The translations under genes and the position numbers were made by a program. The notes beneath the pieces are model-generated. The model had not been told where the DNA came from and searched no databases. It worked only from the letters and a program-made list of their open reading frames with translations. From the NCBI GenBank assembly GCA_038229295.1, contig JBBROO010000002.1, forward strand, positions 62,001 to 126,000: a stretch of 64,000 nt of DNA, read 5' to 3'. This DNA comes from JAJPGZ01 sp038229295. GTDB taxonomy: Bacteria > Verrucomicrobiota > Verrucomicrobiia > Chthoniobacterales > UBA10450. Below are positions 26,152 through 34,652 of this stretch, in pieces. Position 1 is the first letter of the stretch. The number at the start of each line of letters is the position of its first letter.

Positions 26152-27340
26152 TAAGCGATTGCACGATCTGCAAGTAGCGCGCGAGATGGACATCGGATGT
26201 CCAATTGTCCGCGACGGCCGCGCGACCACGCGCTGCGAGTTGATCACGCAGGCCCAGTTCAGTCCGAACGCGTTCCATCTGGGCTCGAAGTTGCTCAAGG
26301 GTTTCGAAAAGAAGACCACCACCACTTTGCTCGACAATCTCGGTCAGCGCGCCGATTCGACGAGCAATCACCGGAGTGCGATGTGCGAGAGCTTCGGCGA
26401 CGGTGAGACCAAAAGTTTCGTAACACAAAGACGGCACGAGAACAGCGATCGCTTCGCGGTAGAGCGCGCTGATTTCCGAAGAGCCGATCGTGCCCGTAAA
26501 TCGCACATGATTCAGTCCCTGCGCTTGTTCGCGCAACGAAGACTCATAATCACCGCTCCCGACAATTACTAAGTCGGCTTCGCCATACGCCGCAAAGACG
26601 CGGATGAGATCTTGCACGCCCTTTAATTTTTCCAGTCTGCCCACGAAAAGAAAATAAGGACGCGCGCCGTTGCGATTCGGCGTTGCGCTTTCATCCGTCG
26701 GCATGGTCACAAAGTGCGGCAACACCGTCATCGGACATCGCACGCCGTCCGCTCGCAATTTTTCTTGCGTAAATTGGCTTGGCGAAAGCAGGCAATCAAT
26801 TTCACTGAGACAGCGCGCCATCAATGTCGTGTAACGCCAAAATTGCGGGGGACGCCGATACTTCAGGGTGCAAAGAAGACATTGTTTTTTGACGCATGCG
26901 ACTTCATTGAATTTGAACAGCACATGGGTGGGACAGACGAGCCAGTACTCGTGCGCGGTATAGAGTTTCAAGGCGCTGCCGAAACGCAACACGCTCGGGC
27001 CGCCCATCAGCGAGATGTTGTGATAGTGAATGACATCGTAATCGCGGCCGAGCAGTTGGCGCAGCTCTCGTGTGTAAACTCCGGGAGCGCCTGTTTGATG
27101 GGCAGTGAGCGCCGATAATTTTGGCGTCGTGGTTTTCAGCTCATGCCGGCGGATGTTTGCATGATGCGCGAAACTTCTTTCCGGTTCTTTCGGATGTTGC
27201 AGCCGATAAGCGTCGACTGAATGGATCACGTCGACCGAATGTCCACGTTCCGCCAGCGCCTCGGCTAATCGATAAACAAAAACTCCGTCGCCGCCGAAGT
27301 GATACGGCGGATAGAAAGTGGTCACCATGCAGAATTTCAA
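26072..27340 (-). CDS. GT4-family glycosyltransferase
   Basis: 422 aa GT-B enzyme. N-terminal domain MVTTFYPPYHFGGDGVFVYRLAEAL; C-terminal donor domain with FVGRLEKLKGVQDLI and the E-x7-E type motif in YETFGLTVAEALAHRTPVIA. A Cys cluster in the middle (CVKKQCLLCTLKY) is seen in some GT4 proteins. It overlaps the next gene by four bases, and its C terminus is antisense to the end of the methyltransferase. Confidence 0.9.
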   Translation of the reverse strand: MKFCMVTTFYPPYHFGGDGVFVYRLAEALAERGHSVDVIHSVDAYRLQHPKEPERSFAHHANIRRHELKTTTPKLSALTAHQTGAPGVYTRELRQLLGRDYDVIHYHNISLMGGPSVLRFGSALKLYTAHEYWLVCPTHVLFKFNEVACVKKQCLLCTLKYRRPPQFWRYTTLMARCLSEIDCLLSPSQFTQEKLRADGVRCPMTVLPHFVTMPTDESATPNRNGARPYFLFVGRLEKLKGVQDLIRVFAAYGEADLVIVGSGDYESSLREQAQGLNHVRFTGTIGSSEISALYREAIAVLVPSLCYETFGLTVAEALAHRTPVIARRIGALTEIVEQSGGGLLFETLEQLRAQMERVRTELGLRDQLAARGRAAVADNWTSDVHLARYLQIVQSLITTRAHTRDAKQDPRSTITSGTAPGL

Positions 27341-28512
27341 ATTCTGTCCGGTGCGCGCGCCGCCTCCTGTAAGATCGACATCATCTTGCGCGCGCCGCTT
27401 TCCCAGGAAAACAATTTCGCGCGCGCCAACGCCTTCATTCGCATTTCCTCCCGCAGTGACTCGTCACCAAGCAGCCGCTCGATCGCAGCCGCGATCTCTT
27501 CTTCGGAGCACGGATCGAACAAAAGACCGGTGTCGCCGACGATTTCGGGAAGCGATCCGCGATTACTCACTGCCACCGGAAGTCCGCAAGCCATCGCTTC
27601 AACGACCGGCAATCCGAAACCTTCGCCTAACGAAGGCAGCACGAGCAGAGTCGCGAGATTGTAGAGGATGGCTAAATCCGTATCCGGGACATAGCCGGTG
27701 AAGGTGATGCGCTCGACCACGTCCAGATTGCGTGCAAGATCGACAACTTCCTTGTAGGAACTGAAGAAACTATCGTTGGTGTAATCGCCCACCAAGACCA
27801 GGTGCCAGGAGCGTTTCAGTCGCTTGGTCGCCCGCAAGAGCCGCTCCAGATTCTTGTGCGGGCTAATTCCGCCCACATAAAGAACGAGCGGTAAGTCGTT
27901 AGGCAAACCATACTGTTTGAGAACGGTTTCGGCAGACTCTTTAGCATCAAATGGATGAAAACAGGGAGCGGGCCCTTCTGAGATCACCTCGATCGTATCT
28001 ACGGGCCGGTGAAAATGTTTTGCTAATTGCACCCGTGCGTCCTGGGAAACTGTGGCCAACCGGTCGGCGCGGCGCATGGCCAGCCAGGTTTTCAAATTCC
28101 AAAACAGGCGCGAGCGCAATCTTGGGAAAATAAGATCGGGATGCTGTTCAGCGATCGCGTCATGAAAAACGACAACCGTCGGCGTTTTGCAAAACAACGG
28201 ATAAAACGAGTAACTCGTGGGAAACAGAAACACATCGAAATGGCAGCGCGAGACCGCACGACTCAGCTGCCAAAGATCAGTCGGACTTCGCGAACTATGG
28301 GCCGATGCCGCTTGCGTGGGTTGTTCGCGCGTCTGCACGACGTCAATCTCGGCGCCTTCGGGGAGATCGCCTTGCGCGGCCGTGTGCTGATCGAGCACGA
28401 GGGTGAAGGTATGTTGAGGATATTCCTTCAGCATCGTCGTCACGAGCATGCGCGTGAACCGACCGTAGCCACGCCGGTTAGCCCAAGTGCACGCGTCGAT
28501 GCCGATTCGCAT
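27337..28512 (-). CDS. GT4-family glycosyltransferase
   Basis: 391 aa GT-B enzyme: GIDACTWANRRGYGRFTRML at the N terminus, FHDAIAEQHP, donor-site LYVGGISPHKNLERLL and LPSLGEGFGLPVVEAMACGLPVA. It resembles mannosyl/rhamnosyl transferases of surface polysaccharides. It lies in a minus-strand run with three GT2 paralogues upstream and one GT4 downstream. Confidence 0.92.
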   Translation of the reverse strand: MRIGIDACTWANRRGYGRFTRMLVTTMLKEYPQHTFTLVLDQHTAAQGDLPEGAEIDVVQTREQPTQAASAHSSRSPTDLWQLSRAVSRCHFDVFLFPTSYSFYPLFCKTPTVVVFHDAIAEQHPDLIFPRLRSRLFWNLKTWLAMRRADRLATVSQDARVQLAKHFHRPVDTIEVISEGPAPCFHPFDAKESAETVLKQYGLPNDLPLVLYVGGISPHKNLERLLRATKRLKRSWHLVLVGDYTNDSFFSSYKEVVDLARNLDVVERITFTGYVPDTDLAILYNLATLLVLPSLGEGFGLPVVEAMACGLPVAVSNRGSLPEIVGDTGLLFDPCSEEEIAAAIERLLGDESLREEMRMKALARAKLFSWESGARKMMSILQEAARAPDRI

Positions 28513-28514
28513 TA

Positions 28515-29435
28515 CTAATTAACCTCTCGAGTTGACCGCGGTAGATCGACATGTCGCGTAAAATAACCGGCTGCCTCCCCTAACGACCACGCAAGAACCA
28601 ACAGCAACATATATGGGAATGACCGAATGAGTTCCGTTAAGCGATCGGGGCGTCGCGTTGCCAAAACGCGGGCGATGCGCAGGAGCATCACGACGGGAAC
28701 GGCCGGCGACGTGATTACCCAGAGCCAGCGAACTAGAGGATGGGAGTGCGCCTTTCGGAAATTCCCGAAATGAATTCCACCGCGAAAAAGATGTGCCATG
28801 GCTTCAGCCAAGTCCATGCGCAATCGGCTCGTGACGAGCGTATCGGGGAGCATGTCGATCTTGTAACCCGCGGCTAGAAGTGCGCCGTTTACATCCGTCT
28901 CGTAAAAGCACGACTCCCAGATTGAGTAGCAGCTCCAGAGTGTCGCCCGATCGTAAAAAATATTTGCCCCAGAAACAATGGCGGCGTCGCCGACCGGAAC
29001 CGGCGGCATGAAGCGCGCGTATTCCGAAAAATAAAGCGCCCAATCGTAGGCGGTGGATTCAGCGTCATTATCGATTGGACCGCCGCCGATGAGCACTCCC
29101 GCCGCTCGCGCCCTAACGAGCGTTTGCATCCAGTCCGGCGAAACAATTGAGTGGTCCTCGATCAACGCAATCGCATGGCCATGGGTTTCGCGAACGCCGA
29201 GACTGCGCAGCTGAAAAACATCCGCATCGGCCGAAGCGCGGACGAAGCGGACATCCTTGAAACGGTCTCCCGCGAAAATTGTCGGATCAAAAATGTCGCG
29301 GAAAGCAACGACCACTTCGGCATCATGGGCTTGCGGCAGCAAGCTTTCCAAACAACGTCGCAACGCGGCTTCGCCACACCATGAGGCGATCACAACCGAG
29401 AACGCAGAGAGCGTTACATTGTCGATCTTGTTCAT
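28515..29435 (-). CDS. GT2-like protein, tandem paralogue 1
   Basis: 306 aa. GT2 fold with FSVVIASWCGEAALRRCLESLL, the segment IALIEDHSIVSPDWM in the DxD position (EDH instead), WALYFSEYARFMPPVP, and a C-terminal membrane helix ending LAWSLGEAAGYF. The same blocks in the same order occur in the next two upstream genes, so three adjacent genes come from duplication. The EDH in place of DxD and the lack of an obvious ED motif leave activity uncertain. Confidence 0.82.
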   Translation of the reverse strand: MNKIDNVTLSAFSVVIASWCGEAALRRCLESLLPQAHDAEVVVAFRDIFDPTIFAGDRFKDVRFVRASADADVFQLRSLGVRETHGHAIALIEDHSIVSPDWMQTLVRARAAGVLIGGGPIDNDAESTAYDWALYFSEYARFMPPVPVGDAAIVSGANIFYDRATLWSCYSIWESCFYETDVNGALLAAGYKIDMLPDTLVTSRLRMDLAEAMAHLFRGGIHFGNFRKAHSHPLVRWLWVITSPAVPVVMLLRIARVLATRRPDRLTELIRSFPYMLLLVLAWSLGEAAGYFTRHVDLPRSTREVN

Positions 29436-30352
29436 TCGACGCGCGCGAGACTGTCACCCGGGCCAAAGAGCGCACCGACCGCTTCGCCCCAGGCCCAGCT
29501 GATCAAAAAAAACGCGAGCACTGGAGTCGTGAGCAAAAACCTCAATCGGTGCCGGCGTTTTCCGAAGACTGCTTTTATCATGCGGCCAAAAAGCACGGCG
29601 GGTAGCATCACGGTTCCAATAGAGTAAGCGACCCGTTTCCAAAACGAAGCGCCTCGCATTCGCATCCCGGCAAAGGAACGGGAATAGTGATAACGCTGCG
29701 AAATGAAATACCCGAAACCGAATTCCTTTTTGTGCACGACAGTCAGTCCCGGGTCGCAATAAAATAAAACGCCCATTTCCTTCAATCGCGCGTGGAGGAA
29801 AGACTCCCACACTTCTTCTCGCAGTTCGGATCCGATGCGATCGAGAACCTCGCGGGAATAAATTGCGCAGTTGCCGGCGATCTCGCTGGTAACACCGCGC
29901 GGCAGCGGAGGCATGAAGCGCGCGTATTCGCAAAAATAAACCGCCCAATCCACCACGCGATCCACCGCGCCATTTTCAACTGCTCCGCTCATCACGTCGT
30001 GCCCCGCTTTGTGAGCGCGAATAATGGCGTCGAACCAATCCGGCGGCACATTGCAATGATCTTCTAAAATTGCGATGAGTTCGCCGCGCGCGCGCGCGAT
30101 TCCCAGCGCGCGAAGTTTCGGAATGGAAGGATGCTGCGGCACTTCAATTAGTTCGATCTCGCGCTGCGGAAAGAGGCGGCGAATTTCCTGGCAAGTTTTT
30201 TCACCGCAGCGGTCCATCACCAGCACTTCATAACCGATGTTTCCTTCCTGATGCGAAAGGCAATCAAGGCATTCGGTGATGGAGGGCAATCCATTCACGG
30301 ACGCGATCACCACGGAAATGGAGGGCGGATTTTCGGGCCGCGACAAGTTCAT
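29432..30352 (-). CDS. GT2-like protein, tandem paralogue 2
   Basis: 306 aa from the ATG at 30352, which overlaps the stop of paralogue 3 (ATGA); a longer frame upstream would lie entirely inside that gene and is rejected. Blocks: ISVVIASVNGLPSITECLDCL, IAILEDHCNVPPDWF, WAVYFCEYARFMPPLP and the terminal ISWAWGEAVGALFG. It shares the EDH variant with paralogue 1 and is its closest relative in the window. Confidence 0.85.
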   Translation of the reverse strand: MNLSRPENPPSISVVIASVNGLPSITECLDCLSHQEGNIGYEVLVMDRCGEKTCQEIRRLFPQREIELIEVPQHPSIPKLRALGIARARGELIAILEDHCNVPPDWFDAIIRAHKAGHDVMSGAVENGAVDRVVDWAVYFCEYARFMPPLPRGVTSEIAGNCAIYSREVLDRIGSELREEVWESFLHARLKEMGVLFYCDPGLTVVHKKEFGFGYFISQRYHYSRSFAGMRMRGASFWKRVAYSIGTVMLPAVLFGRMIKAVFGKRRHRLRFLLTTPVLAFFLISWAWGEAVGALFGPGDSLARVE

Positions 30353-31281
30353 CCCAGATTCTTTTGTCGATCTTTGCGCGTAAGCCCTGACAAACCGCGC
30401 GTGCAATAACCGAATACCTCGCCCAGCGTCCAGGCAGCAATGAAAATGAGCAGCAACGGAAGAGAAAACAGGAGCTGACCAAAATATCGCCGGCCTGCTA
30501 CGACCCGACCTAAAATCTTTGCCAGTAATACGGCCGGGATAAGTGGCGAAGCGATGACACGCCCAATGCGGACGGACGCGTGACTTCCTCGAAGACGCAT
30601 CCGGCCAAAGTGTCGGCCGTGTTGAAAACGTTGCCGGCAAAAAGAGCTGACGCCGAATGCGGCGCCCTGTCTCACGCGAATGGCAGGCACAAAGCTCAGC
30701 GTCTTCCCGTCCGCGTGCAGCCGCCGGTGAAACTCTGGTTCCCAAAATTCATCGGCGATCGCATCGCCATGTGCGGCTAACGAATCACGTTTGTAAGATG
30801 CATTTTCGCCGGCAATCTCATCCACGATTTGTTCCCGGGTGTACTTCAAGTAGTTGCTGTAGCGAAGAAAATAAGTGGCCCAACCGTTCGCATTGTATCC
30901 GCGCGGCGGATCGATCGCTCCACCGATGCCGGGCGAGGCGAGACGTTCATGTGCTGCGCAGATATTCTTCAGCCAATCCGGCGCGGGCACAAAACGCGCC
31001 GTCGTAATCGCCACGACTTTCCCGCGACTGCTCGTTATGCCGATGCTCCACAAATGGGGAACCAGCATGTCGGGCGAACCGGATAACCACCGTGCAAAAG
31101 GGTACCGCGTTCGTATTTCGGTTGGAAAAGGCGTTAGGGCGACGACGAGAACCTCAGTCGTCGCATCGCGTTGTTCCGCTAACGAATCGAGACACTCCGT
31201 GAGCCCGTTGAGATCCGGCCACGCGCCGATCACCACTGATATAGCGGTTTCATTCTCGTCGCGTGAATTGGCAGGAATCAT
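30349..31281 (-). CDS. GT2-like protein, tandem paralogue 3 (divergent)
   Basis: 310 aa. ISVVIGAWPDLNGLTECLDSL opens the GT2 fold; the equivalent of the EDH segment is VAITTARFVPAPDWL, so the acidic metal-binding residues seen in its two paralogues are missing. YFLRYSNYLKY replaces YFxEYARFM, and the C-terminal helix IAAWTLGEVFGY is conserved. It is therefore the most diverged and may be non-catalytic. It lies next to tRNA-Cys. Confidence 0.8.
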   Translation of the reverse strand: MIPANSRDENETAISVVIGAWPDLNGLTECLDSLAEQRDATTEVLVVALTPFPTEIRTRYPFARWLSGSPDMLVPHLWSIGITSSRGKVVAITTARFVPAPDWLKNICAAHERLASPGIGGAIDPPRGYNANGWATYFLRYSNYLKYTREQIVDEIAGENASYKRDSLAAHGDAIADEFWEPEFHRRLHADGKTLSFVPAIRVRQGAAFGVSSFCRQRFQHGRHFGRMRLRGSHASVRIGRVIASPLIPAVLLAKILGRVVAGRRYFGQLLFSLPLLLIFIAAWTLGEVFGYCTRGLSGLTRKDRQKNLG

Positions 31282-31315
31282 CGTTGCCGGTCGATGTCGA
31301 TCTAGCCTAACAAGA

Positions 31316-31386
31316 GGCGGGGGCGGGAATCGAACCCGCGAATAGAGGTTTTGCAGACCCCGACCTTACCACTTGGCTACCCCGCC
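31316..31386 (-). tRNA. tRNA-Cys (GCA)
   Basis: Read on minus it folds as a 71-nt cloverleaf: acceptor GGCGGGG/CCCCGCC, D arm around AGCCAAGTGGTAAGG, anticodon loop TCTGCAAA giving GCA, and T arm GCGGGTTCGAATCCCGC. CCA is not encoded. A near copy of the 10-mer (ending CTA) and CCTAAC lie directly past its 3' end. Confidence 0.96.
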
Positions 31387-31447
31387 ACGTTATCGGAGAA
31401 TTGAGGTTAACGCGCCGAGGCAGCGTGTCAAAGCTAGCCGAATTGAC

Positions 31448-31475
31448 GTTGAACGTTGCACGTCGAGCGTGGAAC
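31448..31475. repeat. Degenerate heptamer repeat (GTTGAAC)x4 upstream of hemL
   Basis: Units GTTGAAC, GTTGCAC, GTCGAGC, GTGGAAC in register, 14 bases before the hemL start. The same heptamer is found in front of lipA at 44749-44773. Confidence 0.85.
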
Positions 31476-31488
31476 GTTTGCTTCGGCA

Positions 31489-32751
31489 ATGGATTCTCGC
31501 TCGTCCCAATTATTTCGCGCTGCGCAAAAAAGAACCCCCGGTGGGGTGAACTCACCGGTCCGCGCATTTCGCAATGTCGAAGGCGAACCATTTTTTGTTG
31601 AACGCGCGAAAGGCGCGCGCATTTGGGACGTCGATGGAAATGAATACATCGATTACGTTGGAAGTTGGGGACCGGCTATTCTCGGCCATGCCCCAGATGT
31701 AGTTGTCGATCTTGTCGGCAAAGTCGCGCCTAACGGATTGAGTTTCGGAATTCCCAATCCACTCGAGCTGGAAATGGCGGAGCTTATCTGCGCATGGATG
31801 CCGTCGATCGAGAAAGTGCGGATGGTCAACAGCGGTACCGAAGCGACCATGTCGTGCATTCGTCTCGCGCGCGGTTTTACCAAGCGCGACAAGATCATCA
31901 AGTTTGATGGTTGCTATCATGGTCACGCCGATTCGCTGCTCGTGAAATCGGGCAGTGGCGCCCTGACACATGGCCAACCCGATAGCGCGGGGGTGCCGCA
32001 AGCGTTTGCTGACCTAACGATCTCGCTGCCGTTCAACGATGTCGATCTTGTTCGCAAAGCTTTTCGCGAAAACGAAATCGCGGCCGTCATCCTCGAGCCA
32101 ATCCCGGCCAATGCCGGACTTTATTTCCCTAACGAAAACTTCTTGTCGATCTTGCGCGAGGAATGCACCAAGCACGGCGCCGTTTTGATTTTCGATGAAG
32201 TCATGACTGGCTTTCGGGTCGCGCGCGGCGGCGCTCAGGAAATTTACGGAATCAAACCCGACCTGACCGCGCTCGGAAAAATAATCGGCGGCGGATTACC
32301 GGTCGGCGCATTCGGCGGACGCGCCGAAATCATGGATCTGCTTTCGCCTGACGGTCCGGTGTATCAGGCGGGCACTTTGTCGGGAAATCCGATGGCGATG
32401 GCGGCGGGCCTCGCGCAACTGCGCGAACTCGATCGTATAAATGGCTGGAAGATTCTGGAAGAACGCGGCGCTCAATTCGAAGCGCTAATTCCGCAGACGA
32501 AGATCGACATCACATTTCACCGCATCGGCTCGATGTTCTGTTTGTTCTTCGCCAAAGGACCGATTGTCGATCTTGCCAGCGCGAAACAAAGCGACCTGAA
32601 ATTGTTCGCCAAATTTTTTCACGCCTGCCTGAAGCGCGGAATTTATTTCGCGCCATCCCAATTCGAAACCGGATTTATCTCCACCGCGCACACCTTGCCT
32701 GACATCGAGAGCACGGCCGAGATCCTCGGCGAAGTCCTGCCGACTCTGTAG
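31489..32751 (+). CDS. hemL: Glutamate-1-semialdehyde 2,1-aminomutase
   Basis: 420 aa from the ATG at 31489 (MDSRSSQLFRAAQKRTPGGVNSPVRAF). PLP-dependent class III aminotransferase that makes 5-aminolevulinate for haem in the C5 pathway. Signatures: GVNSPVRAF, NSGTEATMSCIRLARG, DEVMTGFR, and ALGKIIGGGLPVGAFGG containing the PLP-binding Lys. Length is normal. Four exact copies of the 10-mer (near 31705, 32041, 32143, 32567) plus its complement at 32500 fall in this one gene, the densest gene for the word. The gene stands alone behind tRNA-Cys. Confidence 0.97.
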   Translation: MDSRSSQLFRAAQKRTPGGVNSPVRAFRNVEGEPFFVERAKGARIWDVDGNEYIDYVGSWGPAILGHAPDVVVDLVGKVAPNGLSFGIPNPLELEMAELICAWMPSIEKVRMVNSGTEATMSCIRLARGFTKRDKIIKFDGCYHGHADSLLVKSGSGALTHGQPDSAGVPQAFADLTISLPFNDVDLVRKAFRENEIAAVILEPIPANAGLYFPNENFLSILREECTKHGAVLIFDEVMTGFRVARGGAQEIYGIKPDLTALGKIIGGGLPVGAFGGRAEIMDLLSPDGPVYQAGTLSGNPMAMAAGLAQLRELDRINGWKILEERGAQFEALIPQTKIDITFHRIGSMFCLFFAKGPIVDLASAKQSDLKLFAKFFHACLKRGIYFAPSQFETGFISTAHTLPDIESTAEILGEVLPTL

Positions 32752-32766
32752 GGAGCTTGTTAAGGC

Positions 32767-34443
32767 TTACGGCAGCAGACCGGTGCCGGATTTCGATTTC
32801 ACGAGTGCGATGTCGCCGCTGTTGATAAAGCCATCGACCGTGACGTCTTCGCGAAAGTTTGAGGTCGTGACTGATGCGCCCGACTGCGATTTGGTCTGAG
32901 CGATGTCACCCGAGTTCACGTTCCCATCGCCAGTAGTGTCGCCGAGAAGAAAACCCGCTTGGATGGATGTGTCGGGCAAAACCTGCCCGAAGCTGTCTGT
33001 CACACTACGCAAAGTAATTAATAGCGTTTGGGCGTTGGCAACGCCGGTGAGGTTTACGGTCATGGTGTTGGCAAAAAAGGTCGGCGAACCTGTGACACTG
33101 CCTGTTCCGCTATCGACCGTGGCATTGCCGCTGACGATGTCGTTGTTAAACGTAAATATTAATGTGTGGTCGCCGTTCGCGCCGCGGGTGCGACATTCGA
33201 TGCCGAAGGGAGTGGCGACGGGCATGGGGATGTCAAAGTTCGGCCCTCCTGCTCCGTGTGTTTTGCGTGAGACCGCGCCGCTAAGTTGAAGCGCTGGCGG
33301 AGAAATCAGATAAGCGCGGCGTTTACCGTCAGCCGTTTTCGCGAAGCCGGTGATCTGGCCGTGATCATTGATGCCGGTCGCGGTCTTGAGCACATAACCA
33401 GACGGAAGTGCGGTGATGGCATTAAGATCGACAAGTAGCCCGTTGCGATGGATGAACGCACGCTGGTTCGGGTCTTGGTAATAGTTCGCGTTGGGATCGG
33501 TCGTGGAGAAGCCAACGATCACGCCCAAATTGTTTATGGCGAGGGCTTCGCTGTAGATATGACCAGATGGCAGTGTCTGGCCAGTCGTGAGATCCGTAAT
33601 GGCAGCGCCATTCCATGCTGTTGCGTGGTAGTTGCTATCCGCCGCTCCTCCGGTACCGACAACTACGCCGCTGTCGTTGATTGCGTCGCCATAACTATCG
33701 GCGCCACTGGGCAGATCGGGAAGAAGTTCAACTTGATCGTTGGAGAGATTGTAGCGAAAGGCTTTCGCGCCACCGATCCCCAGGCTGTAACCGCACGCGA
33801 TTGACGAATTATTTATATCGCTCAGCGCAGTTGCTCCGCCGGCGGGCGAACCTTTGTCGACCGGCGCGGAGCCGATCGCAAATAGGGTGGCGCGGCTAAC
33901 GTTGCTTGCATTGCGCGAAGTTCCAACAAGCTGTCCGGAGTTATTGATGCCATAGCCGAAACTGCGATCGGGAGTTCCGGGCAGCGAACCCAGATCTTGG
34001 ATCCCTGCTTGCGTCCAGGCGACAGCGCGAAAATGAGTATTCGCGGGAGCGGTGTCGATATTGCCGACTGAACCGATGGAGGAGTAGCCCACCACCTCTC
34101 CGCTGTCGTTGATTGTTTGAGCGAAGCTGTAATTGCTTCCCGGTAGAATGCCGAGGTCTACCATTGACGAAGGGGAATTGCCATTCGCAGGAGTATAAAC
34201 AAAGGCGTGCCAGTCCGAGTAAGTCTGGCTGCTCACATTGCCGACATTACTCTCGCCGACGACCTGACCAAGGTTGTTAATACCGACGGCCACGGTGTAA
34301 CCGTTTCCGTTGGGTAAAGTGTCCAGATCAATGAAACTGTATGTAGGCACCGTTTGCGCGCCGGTCGGGGATGCGATTGCCAATAGCGCAGACGTTGCAC
34401 AAATGGCGCCCAACAAAAAATTTCGCGGAAAGAGTTTGATCAC
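32767..34443 (-). CDS. Secreted HAF-repeat protein with C-terminal dockerin-like domain
   Basis: 558 aa with a signal peptide (to about ASPTGAQT). The body has at least six HAF-type repeats, recognisable by INN.G.VVG (INNLGQVVGES, INDSGEVVGYS, INNSGQLVGTS, INDSGVVVGTG, INNLGVIVGFS, INDHGQITGFA). A short Ig-like region follows, then two dockerin-type calcium loops at the C terminus (GDTTGDGNVNSGDIA and DVTVDGFINSGDIALVKS). Such proteins are cell-surface or released; the partner of the dockerin is not here. Codon use and sequence look ordinary for the genome. Confidence 0.85.
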   Translation of the reverse strand: MIKLFPRNFLLGAICATSALLAIASPTGAQTVPTYSFIDLDTLPNGNGYTVAVGINNLGQVVGESNVGNVSSQTYSDWHAFVYTPANGNSPSSMVDLGILPGSNYSFAQTINDSGEVVGYSSIGSVGNIDTAPANTHFRAVAWTQAGIQDLGSLPGTPDRSFGYGINNSGQLVGTSRNASNVSRATLFAIGSAPVDKGSPAGGATALSDINNSSIACGYSLGIGGAKAFRYNLSNDQVELLPDLPSGADSYGDAINDSGVVVGTGGAADSNYHATAWNGAAITDLTTGQTLPSGHIYSEALAINNLGVIVGFSTTDPNANYYQDPNQRAFIHRNGLLVDLNAITALPSGYVLKTATGINDHGQITGFAKTADGKRRAYLISPPALQLSGAVSRKTHGAGGPNFDIPMPVATPFGIECRTRGANGDHTLIFTFNNDIVSGNATVDSGTGSVTGSPTFFANTMTVNLTGVANAQTLLITLRSVTDSFGQVLPDTSIQAGFLLGDTTGDGNVNSGDIAQTKSQSGASVTTSNFREDVTVDGFINSGDIALVKSKSGTGLLP

Positions 34444-34626
34444 TAGACCCTTTCTGGATTGACGTTGATACGGTCGCTAGAGACGGAGTGGCTTTTCATA
34501 GGCGGGAGCTTCCAGGTTGCTGAGTTAGGACTCGTTGTATGGCCAGAGCCTAACCAACGCGAGAGAAATCCTCTTTAGGTCTGTTTAAATCGCCGGGCAG
34601 AAAATGAAAGTTGTGCTGACTCTGCA

Positions 34627-34647
34627 GGGGAAGCTGTTAGCTTCCCT
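34627..34647. repeat. Single-hairpin member of the palindrome family, in a gene leader
   Basis: GGGGAAGCT-gtt-AGCTTCCCT forms a hairpin with a three-base loop five bases before the start codon at 34653. It repeats the inner hairpin type of 46962-47013 (GGGACGCT-gtt-AGCGTCCC). Its position could affect translation of the downstream fusion gene. Confidence 0.7.
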
Positions 34648-34652
34648 CGAAA

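Noticed and set aside
30353..30745. Long N-terminal extension of the second GT2 paralogue
   Set aside because: It lies entirely opposite-frame within paralogue 3 and is Arg-rich; the ATG at 30352 aligns with the starts of the other two paralogues.
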